NCBI GenBank assembly: GCA_021014325.1
Contig: CM037474.1
Span: 3,538,488 to 3,602,487 of the forward strand
Direction of reading: 5' to 3'
Length of the DNA: 64,000 nucleotides
Origin: Plazaster borealis
Lineage: Eukaryota; Echinodermata; Asteroidea; Forcipulatida; Labidiasteridae
Shown here: one piece after another, positions 22,549 through 31,943 of the stretch
How positions within the stretch are numbered: the stretch's first letter is position 1
Layout of the letters: each line of letters begins with the position of its first letter
Position numbers and translations under genes: made by a program
The notes under the pieces: generated by a model
Told to the model about the DNA's origin: nothing
Database searches by the model: none
Seen by the model: only the letters and a program-made list of their open reading frames with translations

Positions 22549-22931
22549 GGCATTGTATAGACTTGTGGACAAGTCGTTAAATGTCTGTCGCGGTGATAGC
22601 GTTCCGACTCTATTCCGAATCTCCCCGCGATTCCCGTGGTATTCTTGCGAGACTGCTGGCCCGCGAGACTACTACTGCTCTCACGACTACGGTCCCATTT
22701 AATGGGGAGTAGAAGTCGGCAACCAGCAGTACGCGCGAGAGCAGTGATCTCGCGAGAGCACCGCCACAACTCAACTATCTCACCGCGGCAGACCATTAAC
22801 GACTTGTCCAGAGTAGAAGTCGGCAACCAGCAGTTTGTGCGAGAGCAGTGATCTTGTGAGAGCACCGCCACAACTCGACTATCTCACCGCGGCAGACCAT
22901 TAACGACTTGTCCACAAGTCTAGGCATTGTA
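22549..22931. mobile_element. Non-autonomous DNA transposon with 9-bp target duplication (MULE-like)
   Basis: The direct repeat GGCATTGTA flanks the element at 22549-22557 and 22923-22931. The element (22558-22922, 365 bases) starts TAGACTTGTGGACAAGTCG and ends with the exact complement, and its inverted ends extend about 42 bases with a few changes. Inside, a 104-base unit is repeated in tandem (22709-22812 and 22813-22912), so one terminal repeat is present twice. A 9-base duplication and long inverted ends fit Mutator-like elements; no transposase is present. The interior is GC-rich with many GCGCGAGAGCA words, unlike its flanks. The 140-codon minus-strand frame across it is a by-product. 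Confidence 0.9.
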
Positions 22932-23914
22932 CAGTCAACACTTCAAATGCAAGACAAGAGCACAGCGCATTGATAAACAAACCAAAAACTTACTTCACGA
23001 AGATTACAAGGAATAGGGAGTTTAAGAGGAACAACAGAAATTCCATGCAGGACAAAGAAAAAGTCACACAATAAAGTGAAGAGATTTTAAAAAACACATT
23101 TTCACGGAGCTCTGGACTAGAAATAAAAATTAATGGCTCATCATCAACATTTGATTGTTCCTTATCGTTATTAATGACTCAGTTGTTTTGAGAAGTGTAG
23201 TTTACAGTTCCTCTTATTCATTTTATACAACCATTTTTTTAGGATAAAAAAGGCAGAAAGAGCACTAGATAATTCATGGTTGTAAAAGTAAGTTCACCAG
23301 TATACGGTCTTCACTCCTCGGTTCAGCTGAAGTTCAACCCCCACCTTAGTCACCTGTGTGTTTACCCACCGCTCCGTTGATCTCAAAGCATCCGCGAAAT
23401 GCGGCGACAAATGTTGAGAAAACCATCAGTCTGTACATCAGTATGGAATAACAGAGACCCCCAACGCTGTGATAAATTATATCAGGAATAACATCAACAA
23501 TCTGATACTACAAGGGAAGGAACCGTTAATTCTCTGAGTTCCAGCATTGACGTCATTTGACTCTTTGGCACCGCTGGATCTCTCAAGGCATGATGTAAAC
23601 TAACAACCTCTGATAGGGGGGAGACCTGGTACTTGTACTGGGAGTCCGTAGTATGCCCAGGGTCTGAATATAGAGAGCCGCTACTTGCCAGAAACACAAT
23701 TTTACTAAATACATAAAATACAGTGACCTTGTACATTTCAGGGCCTTTCTGGCAGGCAAGATACTACACTGGTCAGATGGACAATGGAAATTGTTTTGGT
23801 CATAGTATCCAAAGAAACTTAAAGAGTTATAAAAGAAACAGCTGAACAAGTTTTGAAATGTGCCCCTTTCCTCACATCTCCAGAAAATAAAAGATCTTTA
23901 TGTTTTCTTCCATT
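22932..23914. other. Unassigned sequence
   Basis: Nothing recognised on either strand. Confidence 0.4.
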
Positions 23915-24001
23915 TGGTTGTGTACATATTGTGCCTGCAGGAAGTCCAGGCTCTGTGGCTCTTTTGTCAACCTGTGATGTCACAGGTTACATGGTCTATA
24001 C
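23915..24001 (-). repeat. Dispersed repeat P, copy 2
   Basis: Contains GCCTGCAGGAAGTCC, GGCTCTTTTGTCAACCTGTG, ATGTCACAGGTTACATGGTC, the inverted counterpart of 10470-10545. Confidence 0.65.
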
Positions 24002-24009
24002 TTTTTAAT

Positions 24010-24247
24010 TTTGTTTACCTATACACCCATTTGTGTTCAGCACTGTATACTCAGTACTTTCCCGAGTTCTGTGCAAAAAAAGGAGAAAAATCCACAGCCA
24101 TATTACTCGGTCAGAATTGAACCCGCGACCTTTGCCATTTTAGAGCAGATGTCTTACTGTGCACTAGACCACCGAGCTTGCCCAGGAGCTAGAGGCAGTT
24201 CAAATCCTATATTTAAGCTGCGGGTACCGCAACAATTGTACGGGTAA
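24010..24247 (-). mobile_element. SINE family B, copy 1
   Basis: On the minus strand the head has an A-box-like TGGTCTAGTGC and a B-box-like GGTTCAATTC. The sequence around CATCTGCTCTAAAATGGCAA matches copy 2 at 57360-57545, as does the body with ACTGAGTATACAGTGCTGAA and TATAGGTAAAC. Two copies with head and body colinear support a tRNA-derived SINE. Confidence 0.7.
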
Positions 24248-24295
24248 AACACAAAAACTCATCATGTAGTGTGTGCATGTCTGATGCCCTGCCAA

Positions 24296-24345
24296 CACTT
24301 GCTAAGCAGATACATGTTTTCTGTTTCAACAGCTCTATGAAATTG
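24296..24345 (+). mobile_element. MITE F, right-end fragment
   Basis: CTTGCTAAGCAGA, then TTTCAACAGCTCTATGAAAT. The outer GGGCCC is replaced by GCACCAG. Confidence 0.5.
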
Positions 24346-25096
24346 CACCAGTCTCCCCTTCATGCATAAATGTCAATGTACCCCTTTAAAATTGTTAATA
24401 GGCATAAATCCTAGAAATTAAACGCCGATGTGACAAAGACTAATTCTACGGAAGTTCAAAAAGTACAAAGGAATCCTTTATATTCTTGCTGTCGAAGGAT
24501 AATGCATGACTGGGACGTGTGTCTTTACTAGCAAATTGTCATTGAGATTGAATGACAGCAGTTGCTACGAAGTTTAGTGACAGTTTAGGCTTTGCGCTGC
24601 TCAAAGTGCATTGACACTCACTCACCAGTAAAGCCAAGAGAGTTTGACAGGGATTGGCCCATCGCACGCAGTTTTACAGACGCTTGCCGGATGAACTCGT
24701 GTGTGTCCCCATTCCTGTGAACTGAAGCCCTGAAGGCTGAAGAGGGAATCTGCGGTTTCATTGTCTTTCAGTGTAATCACAGCTGTCTGGATGCAATGGT
24801 TGACTTGGTCATTGAATAGCTTCGCCGGTGACCCTGCACTTCTTAAAGTTCATTAGTACATCTTGGGTGCAAGGGGTCGGATACAGTACGTGGGTTTCCA
24901 AATTTGCCGTAAAATTTAAAGTGGAACGTCCACTTATAATTATTGTAATTGTTCAGGGTAACCATAGTCCCTTCTGCTGAACTTCCTGCATCAAGTATTT
25001 ACAACCAGCTCTGATTGTAGGTGGGTTTGTTTTATTCTGAGCTTCTATGTATATTTTTCAAATTTTTATGAAAACGATTGGGGTAAAATCAACCAA
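24346..25096. other. Unassigned sequence
   Basis: Nothing recognised; the last part may be LINE 3' sequence belonging to the next feature. Confidence 0.35.
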
Positions 25097-25360
25097 TTAT
25101 AGACAAAAATGCATTAAGAAATACATAATCCAGTAATGGCATTGATTTGACAATAATAAAAGTAATGTTAATATGATGATATAATAATAATGGACAATTT
25201 GATGAAGTGCTTTTGCCCTTGCACATACAAGAAGAAAACTTAATGGATGAAGAGTTGTTTTTAAAAAAGTTCTTTCTGAACTGGAAAAAATGGAGATGGA
25301 GTTCCTGAGAGGTTGTGGCAGATTATTCCAGAGCTTTTGAGCCAAGGAAAAACAAAACAA
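25097..25360 (-). pseudogene. LINE reverse-transcriptase C-terminal fragment
   Basis: The minus-strand frame begins with FCFSLAQKLWNNLPQPLRNS, followed by SERTFLKTTLH. The A-KLWN-LP--LR motif followed about 15 residues later by F-K--L is the classic end of L2/CR1/jockey-type ORF2 proteins. The rest of the frame is an Ile/Leu/Tyr-rich run from an AT-rich tail. Upstream sequence does not extend the frame, so it is a 5'-truncated, dead copy. It is a different sequence from the LINE at 20850. Confidence 0.75.
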
Positions 25361-25640
25361 TATTACTGCACCTAAAACTGATTAAAAAAATATTAGGAGT
25401 TGTAATGATTCAAATAACAGTAAGAGCTCTGGAGTTGACATCTGAACCTTTACACCAGTTACCTGATAAAACTAACTACCATTAGCCCTCCAGCATTATG
25501 GTGGAATTTGAGCTGAAGGCCAGTAATTGCTAGAAAGTCCCCCTCCCAGGGGGTCTTTCAATTCTAGATCCCACCCTGTATGTAGACCCATGTGGGGAAG
25601 TAGGATGAAGGGGTATGGAAGGAGTCCTTCCTCAGTGGTT

Positions 25641-26106
25641 TTGTTCCAGTCCCAACTTTAGAATCGCCCCAACTATAGTTGGGCCAACTTGAGTGATATT
25701 GTTGGGAAAGGCCTAACAATATCTGGGATTGCCTGATTGTGAATCAGTCAGCGGGCCTCAAAAGTAATTTTGTGATTCTCTTAAGTTTCTCTTCTTGACT
25801 TTGAAAGGGGCTCCTACCTGATATTATGTACTTATCATGAACAAAACTCCGAGAAAAATTGATAAGAATCCATTACTCTATGTCCACGCTCAATTTACCC
25901 ATGCCACCTGCCAGAAGCCTAGTGTAGCGACCACCCATGGACCACCCAATGTTCCACAGGCTGGTCAGGTCCCCCCCCCCATGCACAGTGAAAGATCTCT
26001 GGATTCCACTGGCCCAGGGAGGGTATAGTTGGGCTGACCTAACTGAAACGCTCATGTTCTGACCAGTCCTAACTATAGTTGGGACAATTCTGAAGGTGGG
26101 ATGGAA
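25641..26106. mobile_element. MITE-like foldback element O
   Basis: The left end TTCCAGTCCCAACTTTAGAA then CCAACTATAGTTGGG is mirrored at the right end by CCTAACTATAGTTGGGACAA then TTCTGAAGGTGGGATGGAA. The arms are about 40 bases and about 80% alike; each holds the palindrome CCAACTATAGTTGG. No second copy in the window, and the target duplication is unclear. Confidence 0.65.
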
Positions 26107-26629
26107 CAGCTTCACCTTCTTTCTTCCCTCCCCCATCTCCATAACGTGAATACACACAGAGTGTGACAAATGTCATCTTTTTACTTTGTACATCACCAAC
26201 CAAAAGTGGTAGTCGTAGACTGACATCTCCTAAAAGGGAAACAGTTATTTTATGTCTATGTGTTCAAACAGAGCAATACGCACTAACCCCCTAAGTAAAA
26301 AACTGGATAGTTTCTAATGGCTTTGGCTAGATCATTGCCTTTGCTTGTAGATTCTTTAAGCATTTGCTTTCAAAACCTGACAGCCAAAGTCTCTGAATTC
26401 AGACACAAGATGGCTGCTGAGGGTTTCTCAATTCATGGGTATGAAATAATTAGGCCTAATGCCAGGATGAATAATATGACCTGACACCACGGGGCTGCCT
26501 CAGGACTTTTATTCGTTTAGTAGTCATCCTCCCAGCTCAATGGTGCGCATGGTGCCCTTGCCTGCCTTTTATCCTTTGTAAAACAATAGCGAACATCCTG
26601 CTTCTTGGCTGATAAACGTGACATAACTT
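26107..26629. other. Unassigned sequence
   Basis: Nothing recognised. Confidence 0.35.
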
Positions 26630-26815
26630 TTCTTGACTGTCTTGTTAATGTAGCGAACTCGGACAGTACACATTGCTTTTGAAATGCGACTCTTTAGCAT
26701 GGAAGTAAAGGCAGCCTGATGCTCTGTATAGTCTGTGGTCCAAGTATTTATATGAACTTTCTTGACTGGTGTTCATGTGTAGAAAGCCTCAGTAAGTTTG
26801 AGACAATTTACTCTC

Positions 26816-27193
26816 TTAAAGGCAATGGACACGTTTGGTAATTACTCAAAATATTTATTAGCATAAAACTTACTTGGTAACGAGCAACTGAGAGCTGTTG
26901 ATAGTATAAAGCATTGTAAGAAACGACTCCCCCTGAAGTAACTTAGTTTTTGAGAAAGAGGTAATTTCTCACTAAAATATTTGAATCTGAGAAAGACTTC
27001 AGGCCTGAAGCCTTTCTCAGGCATCTGAAAGCACACAAATTTGTGCAACAAGGGTTTTTGTTGTTGATTATTTTCTTGCAACTTCGATGACCAATTGAGC
27101 CCACATTTTCGCAGGTTTGTTATTTTATGCATATGTTGGGATACACCAAGTGAAAATACTGGTCTTTATTACCAAATGGTCCAGTGCCTTTAA
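26816..27193 (-). mobile_element. MITE D, copy 2 (centre type 2)
   Basis: TTAA at 26816-26819 and 27190-27193. AGGCAATGGACACGTTTGG at the left and CCAAATGGTCCAGTGCCT at the right. The centre is GACTTCAGGCCTGAAGCC rather than the ACTTCTTGCAAGAAGT of copy 1, while the arms on both sides match copy 1. Confidence 0.88.
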
Positions 27194-27204
27194 AGCTTTA
27201 CATT

Positions 27205-27284
27205 GAAATTCACTCTATTTGAATGAAACTGGTGACAACTACAGATTATTTTTTCCCTAGTTTCAACTGATTAGAGTGAATTTC
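27205..27284. repeat. Inverted repeat next to MITE D
   Basis: GAAATTCACTCTA (27205-27217) is exactly complementary to TAGAGTGAATTTC (27272-27284), with partial pairing continuing inward (ATGAAACT against AGTTTCAA). Confidence 0.75.
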
Positions 27285-27480
27285 AGAGAGTGAACTTTAA
27301 GAGAGTATCTAGTAGGTCCTGCATTACACGCTGCTCCTTGATTGTCCTCAGGTTGACTGTCTTCTTATTAGCCCTAATTCCGTGACGTCTCTTGACTGTC
27401 TTTCTTGACTGTCTTTTTGTGTAGCAGTTTCAGTACACGCCACTTCTTGACTGTCCTTGTAAGCAGCTTGACCGTCCTTC

Positions 27481-28120
27481 ATGTGGTAACCTCATCTCTT
27501 GGGTGTTCAAACCCTGAGGTGCTGTGTCTGATGTTACAGACACCCAATTAAATCATAATAGCCAGGGACGCCCTTTTCAATTTGACTCATTCCCTGATCA
27601 ACCCTTTACATTTTTCCCGCTGCTGATGATGAGAAATTTATAGCAGTTGATTTGTGATTCCTTGTGGTTTACAGGTTTTTTTTTTATTGTGAGCGATTAC
27701 TTTTCATTAGCACAACACAGGTTTTTTTCCCCCCAGACAGATGTTGTGTTGATTATTCATGGTCACAGGAATAATTTATTTCATTTTAGAAATGCAAGAT
27801 AAGAATTAGCTGTTGTAAACTGCTTTACCAGCCAAAATGACCTGTGTTGTAAAAGTTAAAATTGTTAATGGCCTGACGTTTCGTCCCTAGCAGAGTTTTT
27901 TCAAAGGCATAAAATAGAAAGACTCTGCTAGAGTTAAAACTTTGGGCCAGTAACAGTAAAAGTTTTTATAAATTAGTTCAAAAGTTCCTTTTTTTTAAAA
28001 CAGAAGTTTAGAAAAATATTTGGGGGATTATACAAAAATAATCATTATGCGTTTATGCCAAACTCTGAAAGTCTCGAAAACATCGATAACAAACATGTTT
28101 TTCTTTTGTTTATTTTACAG
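27481..28120. other. Unassigned sequence upstream of the microexon candidate
   Basis: Holds foldback repeat G copy 2 (27864-27907: GCCTGACGTTTCGTCCCTAG) and an F-like fragment just before it. The last 40 bases are T-rich and read as a polypyrimidine tract. Confidence 0.45.
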
Positions 28121-28153
28121 ATGAGGATCTGTCAGGCAAGAAACCTTCCCCAA
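28121..28153 (+). CDS. Candidate 33-nt frame-preserving microexon
   Basis: A branch-like GATAAC (about 28086), a T-rich tract and TTTTACAG form a strong 3' splice site. 33 bases later CCCCAA/GTAAGTG is a strong 5' splice site. 33 is divisible by three, so it could be skipped without shifting frame. Two frames are open. Phase 0 gives MRICQARNLPQ, which resembles the I-x-x-A-R-N-L-P strand of C2 domains, including ferlins. Phase 1 gives a charged EDLSGKKPSP-type peptide. The third frame has TGA. No flanking exon was found within the window, so the introns would exceed 25 kb on each side. The gene is not identified, and short splice-like pairs do arise by chance. Confidence 0.35.
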
Positions 28154-28407
28154 GTAAGTGAAATAATCTTTAAGATTTGAAAAGAAAACCTTACATATTG
28201 TCTAGCAACAGCATTTTTTTTCTATTTGACATGTGCTGTTACCTTTAAAGCTCAAAACACTTTGTGTCTCAGCGTCAGATGAGATCATGGTGGTAGAATT
28301 GTAACTGGCTAAGATTTGTTTTTATCCAATTTAACTTCACGTTTTGGGAGTAATGAGATATTTCAATTGATTATGATGATGATAATGTTGTATCTGAGAG
28401 CTTAAAG

Positions 28408-28690
28408 GGGGTCAGTAGGCCTTAACAAGCTATGAGGAGGTCCAGGGTTCACATTCCAATGGAGGCATTCATGGGTTATTTTGCTCCATAGAGGATACCA
28501 TGTGTTTTTAGGGACTTACCAATCCTTCAACGACCAACCCCCGGACTCAAAAGAGTGACTCCAATTTGTCTATTCTTAGAGTTTTAAAGAGGTCAGTAGG
28601 CGTCACATGTTAAAAGGACTAGGAGGTCCAGGGTTCACATCCCATCGGAGGCGCTCAGGGTTATTTTCTTCCGTAGAGGATACTGTGTAA
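28408..28690 (+). repeat. Two diverged copies of a B-box-containing unit
   Basis: Copy 1 (about 28408-28510) and copy 2 (about 28590-28690) share GGTCAGTAGGC, AGGAGGTCCAGGGTTCACAT, GGAGGC, GGGTTATTTT and GTAGAGGATAC. The shared GGGTTCACATCCC resembles a tRNA B box, so these may be tRNA-derived, but no full tRNA fold was seen. Spacing is about 182 bases. Confidence 0.65.
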
Positions 28691-29085
28691 TAGAGACATC
28701 AACCCCTAGTCTGTATTCAGCTTGCTGTATCTGGTATAATAGTTCCGTTGTGATAAATTAGGTTGATTTGAAGAGGTGAAAGGTTTATCTAGTGAGTGAT
28801 TGGTTAATATTGGAATCGGTCCGGTTCCATTTATCTGTATAATAGTTGCAAGTGTTGCTTACCGGTACTTGTCAAGTCTGAGACACATTGAAGGCTTCCA
28901 TCCGAAGCGCAAATCCTCAAAAATTATCTCGGTTTTTGGCCCAGTTTGATTGAGTCAGTCTTGTGTATTATTCAAACCAACGTTGTTTCACAAGGGTCTC
29001 TTGGGCTATCCAGAAGGACATCATTGTGTATTTTGACACCCTGTTCTGAAATGGACATCTCCTTTATATTTGTCATTCTACTTTG
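28691..29085. other. Unassigned sequence
   Basis: Nothing recognised. Confidence 0.35.
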
Positions 29086-29400
29086 ATAAGGGACACAAAG
29101 GCCAAGACCAGGGCAACAGAGTTAGTTGCAAAGGCCAGAATTCAGCAGTGTTACACTGCCTGCATATTGAACTATTGCTTAGTCTCTTCAATCCTAAATT
29201 AATTTTCAATGATAAATCATGAATCGCAGGCTCGTAGTTTCATCTTTGAGAGGGCAAGGCCATTTTCATTTGGCAAAGGGCATTTCTAATGGAAAATCTT
29301 AAATGTATGGGAAACTTTTGAAAGTGCTCCAAGGCCAATACCACGGCAACAGAGGTTGTGGCCTCTGTGGTAATTCCAGGCCTGAATCATTTTGAATTTT
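29086..29400 (+). repeat. Dispersed repeat J, two overlapping parts
   Basis: GGGACACAAAGGCCAAGACC and GGGCAACAGAG at 29090-29130. Then GAGAGGGCAAGGCCATTTTC, GGCAAAGGGCA, CCAAGGCCAATACCACGGCA, GGTTGTGGCCTCTGTGG and AATTCCAGGCCTG at 29250-29390. The same words are inverted at 63325-63500. Confidence 0.65.
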
Positions 29401-30594
29401 GTTAATCAAATTGTTCCTGGACCGTCTTTTTTATTAAAAGGTCCATTAATCATGAATCCATACTAATGTATGTTGATTTTGATAAGGGAACATTTTGATG
29501 ATCATGTTGATGGAAGCGGGGAATTATGTGACCAATCCATTAATGTATTTTTTCCTGAGAAGACACATCATCAGTGTGAAAAGCCGCAGTGATGTTTGAA
29601 GCCATGTATAAAACACTTTGGGAGAAGTGTTGGCTGGCTTCCCCCAAAAGAGTTATGTACAAGGTTGTACCCGCAAGTTTACTAACTATAGCTTTTCTTT
29701 TTAAAAACCTTCCTACAGACAGGGCCAAATGTAGTTTTATTTCAGCTAACCCAACCAACTGTTCAAATACCTGCCGACCATTAAACATGTTATCAATCAT
29801 TTTAAAAAGTTTCCTGACCGACTGCAAGTTTTACTGCTCTACCAACAGAATTCATGACTTTCTAAGAATCCATTCATATCTCCATTGCGGAGACTATAAC
29901 TTTATTTCTCGTTGTTGTACACATGCACAATTTTTTCCTTGAAATGATATTTACCCCTACCTACTGAAGCCCTTACCCCTTCCCAGCATGGTACAGGGAA
30001 AACAAAATTGTTTTTGTTAGGCTTAATGAAGCAGGTAACACTGACAGTGCATTGATTGAGCTTTCAGAGCACCCTATCTCTATCTTAAAAAATACATATG
30101 AATACTTTTTGTGGGTAGATAAAGAGGAGTGTCTATAGTTGTGTGGTTTGAAGGTTTTTCAGAAAGTTCGTTAAGCACCTTTGACTATTATTTAGTCTTG
30201 TTTTTTTTTATTTGGTTAACAAAGAAGAGTGATGAAGTCAACTTCCCCCACACGTTGATCGGTGAAGTGTGACCTCTTTGTTTAGGGTTTTCCGCTCTGT
30301 TGCTTTTCACGGTCTTGTTTAGGATTATCCAGAAAGGTGTGTTCATTGCGCCATGGAAATATTTTGCGTTGGCTTTACAAAATCGGCTGGTGTAAGAACT
30401 TGACATTTTCAATGAATCAATATGCTCTGATTGTGTTCTAGAAAAAAGTTTTGGTTTGGGGTTTCCCTGCATTTCAAAGGAATTTTTTCTCTCTCTTGCC
30501 ATTTCTGGCATTTTATTAGTCATCGTTTATCCGGCATTTACATAATACTTAACAAAACAAAAACAACACTCAGTTACAGTCAATGAGTTAAAGT
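29401..30594. other. Unassigned sequence with overlapping open frames
   Basis: At 29540-29940 both strands are open for about 100 codons. The minus-strand product (95 codons, including FKMIDNMFNGRQVFEQLVGL) looks somewhat protein-like, but I recognise no family and see no splice sites. It could be an old transposon fragment. Confidence 0.35.
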
Positions 30595-30897
30595 TAAAGG
30601 CACTGGACACGTTTGGTAATTACTCAAATTTTGGTAACGAGCAACAGAGAGCTGTTGATAGTATAAAACATTGTGAGAAATGACTCCCTCTGAAGTAGTT
30701 TTTGAGAAAGAGGTAATTTCTCAGTAAAATATTTGAATCTGAAAAAGACTTCAGGCCTGAAGCTTTTTTCAGGCATATGAAAGCACACAAATTTGTGCAA
30801 AAGGGGTGTTTTTTCTTTCATTATTTTCTTGCAACTACAAAGACCGATTGAGACCAAATTTTCACAGGTTTTTTTTTATGCATATGTTGGGATGCAT
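30595..30897 (-). mobile_element. MITE D, copy 3, truncated
   Basis: TTAA then AGGCACTGGACACGTTTGG at the left; type 2 centre (GACTTCAGGCCTGAAGC). It stops at ATGCATATGTTGGGATGCA, so the last 30 or so bases of the right arm are missing. A short internal deletion is also present near 30627. Confidence 0.85.
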
Positions 30898-31048
30898 TGC
30901 AGTTATTATGAGTATTGAGTATTGCAACTCACAGAATTAAGAATGAGTATTTAGCAGAAACAAAATTGGCTTTTCAATTCAAAACATTTCTTTGGACCGT
31001 TGGCACTGTGTCCAATCGTCTTGTAAAAATAATTCAGTGTGGAGACAG

Positions 31049-31265
31049 GGTTTGTCCTTATTTTGTTCAGTGACTAGCCAGCAGGACCAGTTAGCTTTCC
31101 ATTTCACTGGTCCGTCACCTTTGCACTTGTCCATAATTCGTACAAAAAGGCATGCTTTTCAACACTGAACTAGCCAGCCGGACCGCTTGGAGTGAATTTT
31201 GACTCGTCCTCATGTGTTTTAACTGGCATTTGGCCAGCGGACCACTGTTAAGAGAGAACGCTGGG
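31049..31265 (+). repeat. Dispersed repeat I, near full-length
   Basis: Runs from GTTTGTCCTTATTTTG through CAGTGACTAGCCAGCAGGAC, CATTTCACTGGTCCGTC, GCATGCTTTTCAACACTGAA, CTAGCCAGCCGGACCGCTTG, ACTGGCATTTGGCCAGCGGA to GAGAGAACGCTGGG. It uses internal GCCAGC(C/A)GGACC words several times. Non-coding; class unknown. Confidence 0.8.
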
Positions 31266-31622
31266 AAAACTTTTATTAAGAGCGATTCCCGTGCTGACTT
31301 GACTCCTATGATTCTGACCAAGCCATGACCCTCTTGGGTTCAGGTATTCATATAGACAGACAATCGGCTACATTTAGTACAAAATGTGTCAACTGTCAAG
31401 GCAACTGGCTACTGGCAAGGTAAAAACTATCAGCAAATTAGTTATGATGAACAGCTTCCTTTTATCTGTGATCCTATCAATGCTACATGAGTCTCCAGAG
31501 TTGGTGTGGTCCCAGCCAGCTTGGTCATTTGAGGCGGGGAATAAGTGGAACAAGTATGAGATAAGGGTGAGTGGGTGGGGAAGATGGTTCAATGGTTCAA
31601 TATTGAACTGTTGGGTTATTGT

Positions 31623-31943
31623 TTAAAGGTAGGGTCATTGTTTGGTTGTTGTCACTGTAATGCTGATATATAGGCAGAATTATCTGGAAAGATACAATAA
31701 AAGTCGCCTTTGAAAGTTTCAGTTGAATACGTTAAGTGAGGTGACAGCGGGTACCAACAGCCTCTCTGGCCACAGCATTCACAAACGGACACCACTGAAA
31801 TTTGAATCTCCAAATGTCACTGTTTGTTAGGCGATCTTTGGAGATTCAAATTTGACATACTTTTATTGACTTCTAATCAACGGGGGCGCTTTGGCCGAAA
31901 TAATTTCACAGGATGGTTACTACCATGACCATCTTTATATTAA
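31623..31943 (+). mobile_element. MITE-like element N, copy 1
   Basis: Starts TTAAAGGTAGGGTCATTG and ends ACCATGACCATCTTTATATTAA; an inverted copy is at 46065-46445. An internal perfect 16-bp inverted repeat AATTTGAATCTCCAAA / TTTGGAGATTCAAATT (about 31799-31852) encloses TGTTAGGCGATC. TTAA at both ends matches the D and E elements. Confidence 0.7.

Larger units (their letters stand above)
26630..27480 (+). repeat. Cluster of CTTGACTGTC motifs, interrupted by a MITE
   Basis: CTTGACTGT(C) or a one-base variant recurs about seven times (about 26632, 26761, 27352, 27391, 27403, 27446, 27467), often followed by TTxTTGTxTAGC and CAGTACAC(GCC)A. The blocks 26630-26680 and 27404-27450 align over about 45 bases. 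A D-type MITE splits the cluster. Confidence 0.55.

Noticed and set aside
22449..22871. 140-codon minus-strand open frame, the longest in the window
   Set aside because: It lies across the tandem units of the MULE-like element; the repeated peptide simply mirrors the DNA repeat.
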